From the NCBI GenBank assembly GCA_020026195.1, contig JAHHQW010000036.1, forward strand, positions 1 to 25,679: a stretch of 25,679 bases of DNA, given 5' to 3'. This stretch comes from Prevotella sp. (GTDB taxonomy: Bacteria > Bacteroidota > Bacteroidia > Bacteroidales > Bacteroidaceae). Under the pieces are notes generated by a model. The model had not been told where the DNA came from. It ran no database searches and worked only from the letters and a program-made list of their open reading frames with translations. Below, piece by piece: positions 16,230 through 24,292 of the stretch. The translations under genes and the position numbers were made by a program. Position 1 is the stretch's first letter; each line of letters starts with the position of its first letter.

Positions 16230-16267
16230 CATGCGTAAAATCAGAGGATAATTTATAACACAAAATT

Positions 16268-17620
16268 ATGGCAAATGTAATTAAGTTACGCAAAGGCTTA
16301 AGCATTAACCTCAAGGGCAGAGCTGAAGAGAACAGTTTCAGCGTTGCACCTTCCGGTGAAATAGGTCTTGTACCGGATGGCTTTATCGGTGTCACTCCCA
16401 AAGTGGCAGTCCATGCCGGAGACAAGGTAAAAGCCGGCGATGCTTTGTTCTTCAACAAGCGTTACCCCAACGTAAAGTTTTCTTCGCCCGTCAGCGGCAC
16501 AGTGAAAGAAGTTGTGCGCGGTGATCGTCGTAAGGTATTAGCAGTAACCGTGGCAGCCGATGCCACACAGGAATTCGTCGATTTCGGTAAAAAGGATGTT
16601 TCTAAAATGAAAGGCAGCGAGGTTATCGACTCGTTGCTCGAAGCAGGTCTGTTCGGCTACATCAACCAGCTGCCGTACGCTGTTTCCACTAATCCTGAAA
16701 CAATGCCGAAATCTATTTTCGTAAGCGCTCTTCGTGACATGCCTCTCGCAGCAGACTTCTTGTACGAGCTGAAAGGCAACGAGAACGATTTTGCTACAGG
16801 TATCAAGGCTCTTTCTAAGATTGCAAAGACTTATTTAGGAATCGGAAAGGACCAGGAGAACTGTAAGGCACTTTCTTCTATCAGCGATGCTGAAGTAACA
16901 GTATTCGACGGTAAGTGTCCCGCAGGCAACGTAGGAGTACAGGTTAATCATCTCGACCCAGTAAACAAAGGCGAGGTGGTATGGACGGTTGATCCGTCGG
17001 CAGTAATTTTCTTCGGCCGTCTGTTCAACACAGGTCACGTAGACCTTCGTCGCACAATAGCTCTTGCAGGCAGCGAGGTAAAGGCTCCTGCATACTGCGA
17101 AGTAATGATTGGCGAAAAGATTGGAACGGTAACTAACGGACGTATTGCAGAAGGAAATGTGCGCATAATAAACGGCAACGTTCTTACAGGCTGTAAGTGT
17201 ACGGCCGACGATTATATTCTGCCACACACAAGTGAGATAAATGTTATACCCGAAGGCAGCGATGCCGACGAGTTTGCAGGATGGATAATGCCACGTGTTA
17301 ATCAGTTCTCTACAAGCCGCAGCTACTTCAGCTGGCTGTTCGGCAAAAACAAGGAATACACACTGGATGCCCGTATCAAAGGTGGCGAACGCCACATGAT
17401 AATGAGCGGCGAGTACGACAAGGTACTGCCAATGGACATCTACGGCGAATTCCTCATCAAGGCTATCATTACAGGTGACCTTGACAAGATGGAGGCATTA
17501 GGTATCTACGAGGTATCACCCGAGGACTTTGCACTTGCAGAGTTCGTGGATTCTTCAAAACTCGAGCTGCAGAAGATTGTCCGCAACGGTCTCGACCAGC
17601 TTAGAAAGGAAAACGAATAA
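16268..17620 (+). CDS. nqrA: Na+-translocating NADH:quinone reductase subunit A
   Basis: Peripheral cytoplasmic subunit of the six-subunit Na+-NQR, which oxidises NADH, reduces quinone and pumps sodium. NqrA contributes to the quinone site. The N-terminus (MANVIKLRKGLSINLKGRAE) and the following barrel-sandwich segment VTPKVAVHAGDKVKAGDALF are family hallmarks. No membrane helix is present. Length is 450 aa, as usual. It is first in nqrABCDEF, in the same order as in Vibrio and Bacteroides. The start follows a -7 box at 16222-16229 and an AT-rich leader with no Shine-Dalgarno sequence. The presence of NqrA separates this complex from the related RNF complex, which lacks it. Confidence 0.97.
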   Translation: MANVIKLRKGLSINLKGRAEENSFSVAPSGEIGLVPDGFIGVTPKVAVHAGDKVKAGDALFFNKRYPNVKFSSPVSGTVKEVVRGDRRKVLAVTVAADATQEFVDFGKKDVSKMKGSEVIDSLLEAGLFGYINQLPYAVSTNPETMPKSIFVSALRDMPLAADFLYELKGNENDFATGIKALSKIAKTYLGIGKDQENCKALSSISDAEVTVFDGKCPAGNVGVQVNHLDPVNKGEVVWTVDPSAVIFFGRLFNTGHVDLRRTIALAGSEVKAPAYCEVMIGEKIGTVTNGRIAEGNVRIINGNVLTGCKCTADDYILPHTSEINVIPEGSDADEFAGWIMPRVNQFSTSRSYFSWLFGKNKEYTLDARIKGGERHMIMSGEYDKVLPMDIYGEFLIKAIITGDLDKMEALGIYEVSPEDFALAEFVDSSKLELQKIVRNGLDQLRKENE

Positions 17621-17652
17621 CATTTACATCATCGAAAACAAATAATTAAAAT

Positions 17653-18816
17653 ATGAGCGCATTAAGAAATTATCTGAATAAGATAAAACCCTCTTTCGAA
17701 GAAGGAGGTAAGCTTCATGCCCTGCGCAGCGTATACGATGGCTTCGATACATTCCTCTACGTGCCTAACAGCACATCAAAGAGCGGAGTCAACATACACG
17801 ACAGCATCGACTCGAAGCGAATAATGAGCATTGTGGTAATTGCCCTTATACCGGCTCTTCTGTTCGGTATGTACAATTTAGGTTACCAGAACTATTTAGC
17901 TGCTGGCAAGCTTGCCGAAGCCGGATTCTTTGATATGTTCCTCTTCGGATTCCTTGCCTTATTACCAAAAATCTTAGTTTCTTACATCGTAGGTCTCGGC
18001 ATCGAGTTCGCATGGGCACAGTGGAAGAACGAAGAAATACAGGAAGGTTACCTCGTATCAGGTATGCTTATTCCTTTAATCCTGCCTATCGGCTGTCCGA
18101 TGTGGGCAATGATCATTGCCATCGCATTTGCCGTAATCATCGGTAAGGAGATATTCGGCGGTACCGGTATGAACATCTTCAACGTTGCGCTTCTCACGCG
18201 TGCGTTCCTTTTCTTCTCATATCCTACAAAGATGAGCGGTAACTCTGTATGGGTTCCTAACGAAGATATTTTAGGATTAGGAAACACACTTCCCGATACA
18301 TTCACAGCAGCCACTCCCCTTGCCAACGTTGCTGCCGGCAGCCTTGACATGAGTCCTATGGAAATGGCCATCGGTCTTATTCCCGGTTCAGTAGGTGAGA
18401 CAAGTGTATTTGCAATTGCGATAGGAGCAGTTATTCTTCTTATCTCAGGCGTTGCCAGCTGGAGAATAATGTTCAGCGTATTCGCTGGCGGCGGTCTTAC
18501 AGCACTGCTGTTCCAGAGTCTCGGAATGACTCCCATCACATGGTACGAACACCTGATGCTCGGCGGTTTCTGTTTCGGTGCAGTATTCATGGCTACCGAC
18601 CCCGTTACAAGTGCACGTACAATCCCCGGACAGTTTATCTTCGGTCTTCTCATCGGTATAATGGCAGTAGTGGTACGTGTCATGAACCTCGGTTATCCCG
18701 AAGGCATGATGCTGGCAATACTGTTCGCCAATATGTTTGCTCCGCTGATTGACTACTGTGTGGTACAGCGTAACATCAATAAGAGAATGAATCGTTTAAC
18801 CCAAAACAACAAATAA
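17653..18816 (+). CDS. nqrB: Na+-translocating NADH:quinone reductase subunit B
   Basis: Integral membrane subunit that forms much of the sodium path and carries a covalent FMN. About ten hydrophobic segments are visible, the first around 57-75. The flavin attachment motif is DTFTAAT (215-221), where Thr221 would hold FMN by a phosphoester bond, matching the (S/T)-(G/A)-A-T pattern known for NqrB. The conserved segment EIQEGYLVSGMLIPLILPIG (128-147) lies in the quinone/riboflavin region. Length is 387 aa, slightly shorter than Vibrio NqrB (about 415). It starts 32 bp after nqrA and ends 2 bp before nqrC, consistent with one transcript. Confidence 0.97.
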   Translation: MSALRNYLNKIKPSFEEGGKLHALRSVYDGFDTFLYVPNSTSKSGVNIHDSIDSKRIMSIVVIALIPALLFGMYNLGYQNYLAAGKLAEAGFFDMFLFGFLALLPKILVSYIVGLGIEFAWAQWKNEEIQEGYLVSGMLIPLILPIGCPMWAMIIAIAFAVIIGKEIFGGTGMNIFNVALLTRAFLFFSYPTKMSGNSVWVPNEDILGLGNTLPDTFTAATPLANVAAGSLDMSPMEMAIGLIPGSVGETSVFAIAIGAVILLISGVASWRIMFSVFAGGGLTALLFQSLGMTPITWYEHLMLGGFCFGAVFMATDPVTSARTIPGQFIFGLLIGIMAVVVRVMNLGYPEGMMLAILFANMFAPLIDYCVVQRNINKRMNRLTQNNK

Positions 18817-18818
18817 TC

Positions 18819-19550
18819 ATGGCAACAGATAACAAAAAGGGTTTTAACACCAATTCTAATTCATACACTCTGATATATGCCGCAATCATCGTAGTCGTTG
18901 TGGCATTCCTCCTCGCATTCGTATCACAGTCGCTCAAGCCGACACAGGATAAGAATGTGGCTCTCGATAAGAAGAAGCAGATTCTTGCTGCTCTCAACAT
19001 AGAAGGTCTTTCTAACGAAGATGCTGCTGCAAAGTACAGCGAGGTGGTAATGGCAGATGCCGTACTCGATGCTGACAACAATGTCATCGAAGCTGGCGAG
19101 AAGGGCGGCGAAAATGCAGGTTTCAAGCTTAACAGTGCTGATTATAAAGCTGGTAAATATGCCATATACATGTGTAAGGTAGACGGCGAAGATAAATATG
19201 TAATTCCTGTTTACGGTATGGGACTCTGGGGTGCCATCCGCGGTTTCATAGCTATCAACGCAGACCGCAGCACACTCTACGGCGCATACTTCAACCACGA
19301 CAGCGAGACTGCCGGTCTTGGTGCTGAAATTAAGGACAGCAAGGCATGGCGCTCACAGTTTAAGGGCAAGCATCTGTTTGCAGGCAGCGATACAGAAAAC
19401 ATCGCACTCTCTGTAAAGAAGAAGAGCGACGTAAAGGATCCGTCTACAGAAGCAGATGCCGTTACAGGTGCAACACTTACTTCGGACGGTGTGTCACTGA
19501 TGTTACAGGACTGCCTGCAGAAGTATATTAAGTTTTTTAATGCTAAATAA
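18819..19550 (+). CDS. nqrC: Na+-translocating NADH:quinone reductase subunit C
   Basis: Subunit with one N-terminal membrane helix (about 18-37) and a large periplasmic FMN-binding domain. The covalent flavin site is TGATLTS (216-222), with Thr219 as attachment residue, the consensus recognised by the flavin transferase ApbE. ETAGLGAEI (163-171) is the other conserved loop of the domain. Length is 243 aa, normal. It begins 2 bp after the nqrB stop, so translation is probably coupled. No apbE gene is present in this window, so the flavin transferase must be encoded elsewhere. Confidence 0.97.
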   Translation: MATDNKKGFNTNSNSYTLIYAAIIVVVVAFLLAFVSQSLKPTQDKNVALDKKKQILAALNIEGLSNEDAAAKYSEVVMADAVLDADNNVIEAGEKGGENAGFKLNSADYKAGKYAIYMCKVDGEDKYVIPVYGMGLWGAIRGFIAINADRSTLYGAYFNHDSETAGLGAEIKDSKAWRSQFKGKHLFAGSDTENIALSVKKKSDVKDPSTEADAVTGATLTSDGVSLMLQDCLQKYIKFFNAK

Positions 19551-19551
19551 G

Positions 19552-19557
19552 GAGGAC
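19552..19557 (+). promoter_or_regulatory. Strong Shine-Dalgarno sequence before nqrD
   Basis: An AGGAGG core directly follows the nqrC stop codon, with roughly 7 nt between it and the nqrD ATG at 19564. Such a site is unusual in Bacteroidota, where most genes, including nqrA and nqrB here, have AT-rich leaders without it. Confidence 0.7.
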
Positions 19558-19563
19558 TGACGT

Positions 19564-20193
19564 ATGGGAAAAATATTATCAAAGACAAGTAAAGAGGCTC
19601 TTCTCAATCCGCTGAACAAAGATAACCCTGTACTCGTTCAGGTACTTGGTATCTGTTCTGCCCTTGCCGTAACATCACAGCTCAAGCCGGCAATCGTAAT
19701 GGGTCTCGCCGTTACAGTGATTACAGCATTCTCAAATATTATCATTTCAGTGCTCCGCAACACTATTCCTAACCGTATACGTATCATCGTACAGCTGGTA
19801 GTCGTTGCTGCTCTCGTTACCATCGTGAGCGAAGTGCTCAAGGCATTTGCTTATGATGTCAGTGTGGAACTCTCTGTATATGTAGGTCTTATCATTACAA
19901 ACTGTATTCTGATGGGACGTCTTGAGGCTTACGCCATGACTAACAAGCCCTGGCCGAGTTTCTTAGACGGTATCGGAAACGGTCTCGGTTATGCATACAT
20001 TCTGGTAATCGTAGGTGCTTTCCGTGAATTCTTCGGACGCGGTTCACTCTTAGGATTCCAGATTATCCCCGACTGTGCTTACGAAGCCGGATACATTAAT
20101 AATGGTATGATGACAATGCCTGCAATGGCACTTATCCTGGTAGGTATCGTTATCTGGGTACACAGAGCATATTTCTTTAAAGACGAAAAATAA
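19564..20193 (+). CDS. nqrD: Na+-translocating NADH:quinone reductase subunit D
   Basis: Polytopic membrane subunit (six predicted helices) paired with NqrE in an inverted-topology dimer. Cys31 (VLGICSALAV) and Cys114 (ITNCILMGRLEAYA) are the two conserved cysteines; with those of NqrE they bind the intramembrane iron centre. The signature AYAMTNKPWPSFLDGIGNG (122-140) is present. The 209-residue length is typical. The gene starts after a strong GGAGG Shine-Dalgarno and is followed 6 bp later by nqrE. Confidence 0.97.
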   Translation: MGKILSKTSKEALLNPLNKDNPVLVQVLGICSALAVTSQLKPAIVMGLAVTVITAFSNIIISVLRNTIPNRIRIIVQLVVVAALVTIVSEVLKAFAYDVSVELSVYVGLIITNCILMGRLEAYAMTNKPWPSFLDGIGNGLGYAYILVIVGAFREFFGRGSLLGFQIIPDCAYEAGYINNGMMTMPAMALILVGIVIWVHRAYFFKDEK

Positions 20194-20199
20194 AAAGCA

Positions 20200-20826
20200 A
20201 TGGAACATATAATAAGTTTATTCTTCAGGTCTATTTTTGTAGACAACATGATATTTGCCTTTTTCTTGGGTATGTGCTCTTTCCTTGCAGTATCTAAGAA
20301 CGTAAAGACATCATTCGGACTTGGTATGGCAGTTACTTTCGTACTGTTCGTTACAGTACCCGTAGACTACCTGCTTCAGACATACGTACTCGGTCCCGAC
20401 TGTCTTGTAGAAGGCGTAGACCTTTCATACCTCAGTTTCATTCTGTTCATCGCAGTAATCGCAGGTATCGTGCAGCTCGTCGAGATGATTGTTGAAAAAT
20501 ACTCTCCGTCACTCTACTCTGCCCTCGGTATCTTCCTTCCGCTTATTGCCGTTAACTGTGCCATCATGGGTGCTTCGCTCTTTATGCAGCAGAGAATCCA
20601 TCTCGATCCGTCGAACACACAGTACATCGGTAACGTATGGGACAGCATTGCATACGCCATCGGTAGCGGTCTCGGCTGGACACTTGCAATCGTTGCAATG
20701 GGTGCCATCCGCGAGAAGATGCAGTACAGCGATGTTCCAAAGCCTTTGCAGGGACTCGGTATTACTTTCATCACTGTAGGTCTTATGGCCATGGCAATGA
20801 TGTGTTTCTCAGGTTTGAAAATATAA
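20200..20826 (+). CDS. nqrE: Na+-translocating NADH:quinone reductase subunit E
   Basis: Polytopic membrane subunit homologous to NqrD. The conserved cysteines are Cys26 (FFLGMCSFLA) and Cys120 (LIAVNCAIMGASLF), at the same positions as in characterised NqrE. They would complete the iron site between NqrD and NqrE that relays electrons from NqrF to the FMN of NqrC. The length of 208 aa and six helices are normal. The 6-bp gap from nqrD and 16-bp gap to nqrF indicate a single operon. Confidence 0.97.
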   Translation: MEHIISLFFRSIFVDNMIFAFFLGMCSFLAVSKNVKTSFGLGMAVTFVLFVTVPVDYLLQTYVLGPDCLVEGVDLSYLSFILFIAVIAGIVQLVEMIVEKYSPSLYSALGIFLPLIAVNCAIMGASLFMQQRIHLDPSNTQYIGNVWDSIAYAIGSGLGWTLAIVAMGAIREKMQYSDVPKPLQGLGITFITVGLMAMAMMCFSGLKI

Positions 20827-20833
20827 TAGGAGG
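20827..20833 (+). promoter_or_regulatory. Strong Shine-Dalgarno sequence before nqrF
   Basis: AGGAGGA directly follows the nqrE stop region, with about 8-9 nt between it and the nqrF ATG at 20843. This is the second strong anti-16S complementary site in the operon. Confidence 0.7.
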
Positions 20834-20842
20834 AGATAAGAA

Positions 20843-22111
20843 ATGGTACAGTTTATATTAGTAAGTATAGCCATATTCCTGGCAATCATCCTGCTGCTCG
20901 TAGTGATACTGCTCGTTGCTAAGAAGTATCTGTCACCAAGCGGTAAGGTTAACATCACCATTAACAACGACAAGGTCATCACCGTAGACCAAGGCAACAG
21001 CGTAATGGCTACTCTCAATGAGAACGGCATTTATCTGCCTTCTGCCTGTGGTGGTAAGGCAAGCTGCGGTCAGTGTAAGGTACAGGTTCTCGAAGGCGGT
21101 GGCGAAATCCTTGACTCTGAGCGTCCTCACTTTACTCGTAAGGAGATAAAGGATCACTGGCGTCTGGGATGTCAGTGCAAGGTTAAGAGCGACATGAAAC
21201 TTCACGTTTCTGACAGCGTTCTCGGCGTTAAGGAATGGGAATGTACAGTTATCAGCAACAAGAACGTTTCTTCGTTCATCAAGGAATTTATCGTTCAGCT
21301 CCCTCCCGGAGAACACATGGACTTTATCCCTGGTTCATACGCACAGATTAAGATTCCTGCATACGATGAGATTGATTACGACAAGGACTTCGACAAGGAG
21401 GCTATTGGCGAGAGATACATCGGTGCTTGGAAGAAGTTTAATATCCTCTCTCTGAAGGCTCACAACCCCGAACCTACAGTACGTGCTTACTCTATGGCTA
21501 ACTACCCTGCCGAGGGCGACCGTATTATGCTTACAGTCCGTATTGCATCTACACCGTTTAAGCCCAGACCTCAGGTAGGTTTCCAGGATGTTCCTACAGG
21601 TATTGCTTCATCTTACATCTTCAGCCGCAAACCGGGTGACAAGGTTATCATGAGTGGTCCTTACGGCGACTTCCATCCTATCTTCGACTCTAAGAACGAG
21701 ATGATATGGGTCGGCGGTGGTGCCGGTATGGCTCCTCTGCGTGCTCAGATTATGCATATGCTTAAGACTCTTCATACACGTGACCGTGAGATGCACTACT
21801 TCTATGGTGCTCGTTCACTTGGCGAAGTGTTCTATCTTAACGACTTCCTCGAATTGGAAAAGGAATACTCTAACTTCCACTTCCACCTGGCTCTCGACCG
21901 TCCCGATCCTGAGGCAGACGAAAAGGGTGTTAAGTACACAGCAGGATTCGTTCATCAGGTTATGTACGATACATATCTTAAGGACCATGAAGCTCCTGAG
22001 GATATCGAGTACTACATGTGCGGTCCTGGTCCTATGAGTAAGGCCGTAGTCGGTATGCTCGACAGCTTAGGTGTTGATCCTAAGAACATTATGTTCGATA
22101 ACTTCGGATAG
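20843..22111 (+). CDS. nqrF: Na+-translocating NADH:quinone reductase subunit F (NADH dehydrogenase subunit)
   Basis: Entry point of electrons: it oxidises NADH through FAD and passes electrons to a [2Fe-2S] cluster. Regions: one N-terminal membrane helix (4-26); a plant-type ferredoxin domain with Cys69, Cys75, Cys78 (ACGGKASCGQC) and Cys110 (RLGCQC); and a ferredoxin-reductase domain with FAD motif RAYS (214-217), NADH-binding GGGAGMAPLR (291-300) and CGPGPM (393-398). The aromatic C-terminus DNFG is as in the family. The 422-residue length is normal. It is the last gene of the operon, followed by a strong terminator 21 bp downstream, and begins after a strong Shine-Dalgarno. Confidence 0.97.
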   Translation: MVQFILVSIAIFLAIILLLVVILLVAKKYLSPSGKVNITINNDKVITVDQGNSVMATLNENGIYLPSACGGKASCGQCKVQVLEGGGEILDSERPHFTRKEIKDHWRLGCQCKVKSDMKLHVSDSVLGVKEWECTVISNKNVSSFIKEFIVQLPPGEHMDFIPGSYAQIKIPAYDEIDYDKDFDKEAIGERYIGAWKKFNILSLKAHNPEPTVRAYSMANYPAEGDRIMLTVRIASTPFKPRPQVGFQDVPTGIASSYIFSRKPGDKVIMSGPYGDFHPIFDSKNEMIWVGGGAGMAPLRAQIMHMLKTLHTRDREMHYFYGARSLGEVFYLNDFLELEKEYSNFHFHLALDRPDPEADEKGVKYTAGFVHQVMYDTYLKDHEAPEDIEYYMCGPGPMSKAVVGMLDSLGVDPKNIMFDNFG

Positions 22112-22132
22112 TAATTCTGAAATAATATAATT

Positions 22133-22177
22133 AATAGAAGCCGCACGGATTTAATTCTGTGCGGCTTCTATTTTTTT
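22133..22177 (+). terminator. Rho-independent terminator of the nqr operon
   Basis: A 17-bp stem (22133-22149 with 22156-22172, one G-T pair), with the core GAAGCCGCAC / GTGCGGCTTC and a 6-nt loop, runs into a T tract (22171-22177). It ends the nqrABCDEF transcript. Confidence 0.92.
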
Positions 22178-22423
22178 ATTGCTTACAATAATATTAAGCA
22201 ACATGAAAACAAATCGTTTACGTAACATTTCAGATACTATTGGTACAAATACATATGAAATATATAATGTTATATGGAAATATATAATGTTATATGTAAA
22301 TATATAATTCCAATGAGACATATTAAAAACTTACCATATTATATATAGTATGCAGCATAAAACAAATAACACCTGTAAAACATCTTAAACATTACGCGTA
22401 TACAAAGACATAAAATACAATAA
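22178..22423. other. AT-rich intergenic region between facing terminators
   Basis: No gene, tRNA or recognisable structured RNA is seen. The one notable structure is the 20-bp tandem repeat at 22258-22308. The region separates the nqr terminator from that of the convergent acyl-CoA ligase gene. Confidence 0.6.
22258..22308. repeat. Tandem repeat, 20-bp unit, about 2.5 copies
   Basis: Unit 1 at 22258-22277 and unit 2 at 22278-22297 share AAATATATAATGTTATATG and differ only in the last base. A partial third copy (AAATATATAAT) follows at 22298-22308. The unit is almost pure A+T. It lies between convergent genes; no function is evident. Confidence 0.85.
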
Positions 22424-22462
22424 AGAAAAAAGGCGTAACATGCAACCACATGCTACGCCTTT
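22424..22462 (-). terminator. Rho-independent terminator of the acyl-CoA ligase gene
   Basis: A 14-bp stem (22429-22442 with 22449-22462, one mismatch) has the core AAAGGCGTA / TACGCCTTT and a 6-nt loop CAACCA. On the minus strand it is followed by TT and further T-rich sequence. It lies 30 bp beyond the stop at 22492. Confidence 0.88.
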
Positions 22463-22491
22463 CAAATTATATATAATCTGTTTAAATCTTA

Positions 22492-24144
22492 TTACTTATA
22501 CATGTATCTCTTGATACTCTTTTTAGGAGTCTTCTCAAACTCATCCTTCATTATCTCAATGTCAGTCAGTTTGCAGTATGCAGGCTGCTCGGCATTCAGT
22601 TCCTTCATGTTATTCTCCATTACTACACGAAGCTGAGCCTCGTCGATGCCCTGTGCCTCGGCAGCATCATAGTCAGGATGAACAAGACCGAACAACTTAT
22701 CCTCACGCTGTACGACAAGACTCTCCATAACGAGTTCCATACTGTTAAGACGGTCCTCAATCTCTTCAGGATAAATGTTCTGTCCGTTAGCACCGAGAAG
22801 CATGTTCTTACTTCTACCCTTGATAAACACGTTACCAGCCTCATCCATTGTTGCAAGGTCACCTGTGTGATACCAGCCATCTTTATCGAGAGCCTGCTTT
22901 GTAGCCTCTTCGTTCTTGTAATAACCAAGCATCACGTTAGCACCCTTGGCAAGAATTTCACCGGGAATGTTCTGTGGGTCAGGACTGTCAATCTTAACCT
23001 TCATGTTAAGAACTTCGCGTCCGCATGAAGTCTGTACGAAGTCGTGCCAGTCGGAATATGTAATGATAGGAGCACATTCTGTAGCACCGTAACCAATAGT
23101 AAGCGGGAAATTAATCTTCTTGAGGAAAGCCTCAACTTCCTGGTTCATTGCAGCACCGCCGACGATAATCTCATAGAAATTACCACCGAAGGCATTGTAA
23201 ACCTGCTCACATATCATCTCATGTAACTTCTTGTTGATGACAGGCATACTGAGAAGAAGTTTCATAGGGATATTATCAAGTTTCGGAAGAACCTTCTTAC
23301 GTATAATCTTCTCGATAACCAGAGGTACTGCGATGATGATACGCGGCTTAACTTCTGCGAATGCGTTGGCAATTACGGCAGGACTCGGTATACGAGTAAG
23401 GAAGAAGATGTGACATCCCTGTGAGAATTCGAACAAGAATTCGAAAGCCATACCATACATGTGAGCCATCGGAAGAATACTGATGGTGTTGTCACCTGTA
23501 TTTACCTTGTCGCCAAGTACACCGAAAGCAAACTCAGTGTTACTTGCAAGAGCTCTGTACGGAAGCATTACACCCTTAGAGAAACCAGTTGTTCCGCTGG
23601 TATAATTTATCAGCGCCAGTTCCTCAGGATCCTTATCTATATAATAGTTAACGTGTTCTTTTCTAAAATACTTAGGATATTTTTCACCAAACAGAGCATT
23701 AAGATGTTCTCTTGCATAAGTAAGTTTCTCAGAGCGAGAGAGCATCAGAGAGTAGTCCGGTATATTGATGATACCTTCAAGTTCGGGCATCTCATCAGGA
23801 TTGATTGTCGTAGAAACATAATCGCCAACAAACAAAAGTTTCGAACCGCTATGATTTACAAGGTGATGAATCTGTTCGCCCGTGAACTCATGAAGAAGAG
23901 GCACTGCAACAGCTCCGTAAGTTAATGTAGCGAGGAAAGCTACTGCCCAGTTCGCACTGTTACGTCCGCATATAGCTATTTTATCACCTTTCTGTACACC
24001 ACTGTTTTCGAATATGATGTGCAGCTTCTCTATTTTACGTGCTACGTCCTTGTACTGAAGCGTAACACCCTTGTAATCTGTCAGGGCATCAAGATCCCAG
24101 TTCTTTACTATACTGTTCTGTATGTATGTATTAAAGCTTTGCAT
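22492..24144 (-). CDS. AMP-dependent acyl-CoA ligase (long-chain fatty acid-CoA ligase-like)
   Basis: Predicted adenylate-forming enzyme that activates a fatty acid with ATP and transfers it to CoA. Motifs in order: the ATP-binding P-loop YTSGTTGFSKG (181-191); ILPMAHMYG (223-231); GYGATECAP (351-359); WYHTGDLATMD (424-434); the hinge and C-domain GRSKNMLLGANGQNIYPEEI (443-462); and the C-terminus KTPKKSIKRYMYK (538-550). Length is 550 aa, typical of FadD-like enzymes. In the C-terminal lobe, alignment by eye to the usual P-x-x-x-K-(I/L) places Ser543 where the adenylation lysine is expected, with Lys541/542 and Lys545 nearby. The real substrate (free fatty acid, bile acid or other carboxylate) is not readable. 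It is monocistronic, with a sigma-ABfr promoter overlapped by a perfect inverted repeat. Confidence 0.9.
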   Translation of the reverse strand: MQSFNTYIQNSIVKNWDLDALTDYKGVTLQYKDVARKIEKLHIIFENSGVQKGDKIAICGRNSANWAVAFLATLTYGAVAVPLLHEFTGEQIHHLVNHSGSKLLFVGDYVSTTINPDEMPELEGIINIPDYSLMLSRSEKLTYAREHLNALFGEKYPKYFRKEHVNYYIDKDPEELALINYTSGTTGFSKGVMLPYRALASNTEFAFGVLGDKVNTGDNTISILPMAHMYGMAFEFLFEFSQGCHIFFLTRIPSPAVIANAFAEVKPRIIIAVPLVIEKIIRKKVLPKLDNIPMKLLLSMPVINKKLHEMICEQVYNAFGGNFYEIIVGGAAMNQEVEAFLKKINFPLTIGYGATECAPIITYSDWHDFVQTSCGREVLNMKVKIDSPDPQNIPGEILAKGANVMLGYYKNEEATKQALDKDGWYHTGDLATMDEAGNVFIKGRSKNMLLGANGQNIYPEEIEDRLNSMELVMESLVVQREDKLFGLVHPDYDAAEAQGIDEAQLRVVMENNMKELNAEQPAYCKLTDIEIMKDEFEKTPKKSIKRYMYK

Positions 24145-24148
24145 GTTT

Positions 24149-24177
24149 TTTGCACATTTCCAATAATAATGTGCAAA
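24149..24177. promoter_or_regulatory. Perfect 10-bp inverted repeat over the acyl-CoA ligase start region
   Basis: TTTGCACATT (24149-24158) and AATGTGCAAA (24168-24177) are exact reverse complements separated by 9 nt. One arm covers the TTTG of the -7 box (24174-24181) and the other lies just before the start codon at 24144. Neither strand has a following T tract, so it is not a terminator. It is a good candidate operator for a repressor of the ligase gene. Confidence 0.6.
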
Positions 24178-24204
24178 GATAGCTACTTATTTAGCGATTT
24201 CAAA
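24174..24204 (-). promoter_or_regulatory. Sigma-ABfr-type promoter of the acyl-CoA ligase gene
   Basis: On the minus strand, TTTG (24204-24201) and TATCTTTG (24181-24174) are 19 nt apart, matching consensus. The -7 box is 29 nt from the start codon at 24144. Confidence 0.72.
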
Positions 24205-24257
24205 ATAAAAAGCATACAAAAACACACAGAAAGGCTTTTTTTATCGTTTTTAATGCT

Positions 24258-24265
24258 TAATTTTG
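24258..24265 (+). promoter_or_regulatory. -7 promoter element of the lipoprotein gene
   Basis: TAATTTTG matches TAnnTTTG and ends 27 nt before the ATG at 24293. An upstream in-frame TTG (24263-24265) is part of this box and so cannot be the start codon. The -33 region is T-rich without a clear TTTG. Confidence 0.6.
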
Positions 24266-24292
24266 CGACCTAAACTTTTTAAAATAAAATTT

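Noticed and set aside
16835..17395. 186-residue open frame opposite nqrA
   Set aside because: Antisense shadow of a conserved gene, with no promoter and no recognisable domain.
18048..18683. 211-residue open frame opposite nqrB
   Set aside because: It lies fully within the conserved nqrB coding sequence; the protein is low-complexity (rich in I, P, T, A) and resembles no family.
16268..22111. Reading the six-gene cluster as an RNF complex
   Set aside because: NqrA and a FAD- and NADH-binding NqrF are present and the gene order is nqrABCDEF; RNF has RnfB and RnfC instead.
22258..22308. Possible CRISPR array
   Set aside because: The copies are directly adjacent with no spacers and no cas genes nearby; it is a simple tandem repeat.
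23461..23925. 154-residue plus-strand open frame inside the acyl-CoA ligase gene
   Set aside because: Covers the ligase P-loop region on the opposite strand and shows no family features.
24263..24292. TTG start for the lipoprotein gene
   Set aside because: The TTG is part of the TAATTTTG promoter box; starting there would also put a non-signal segment before the lipobox.
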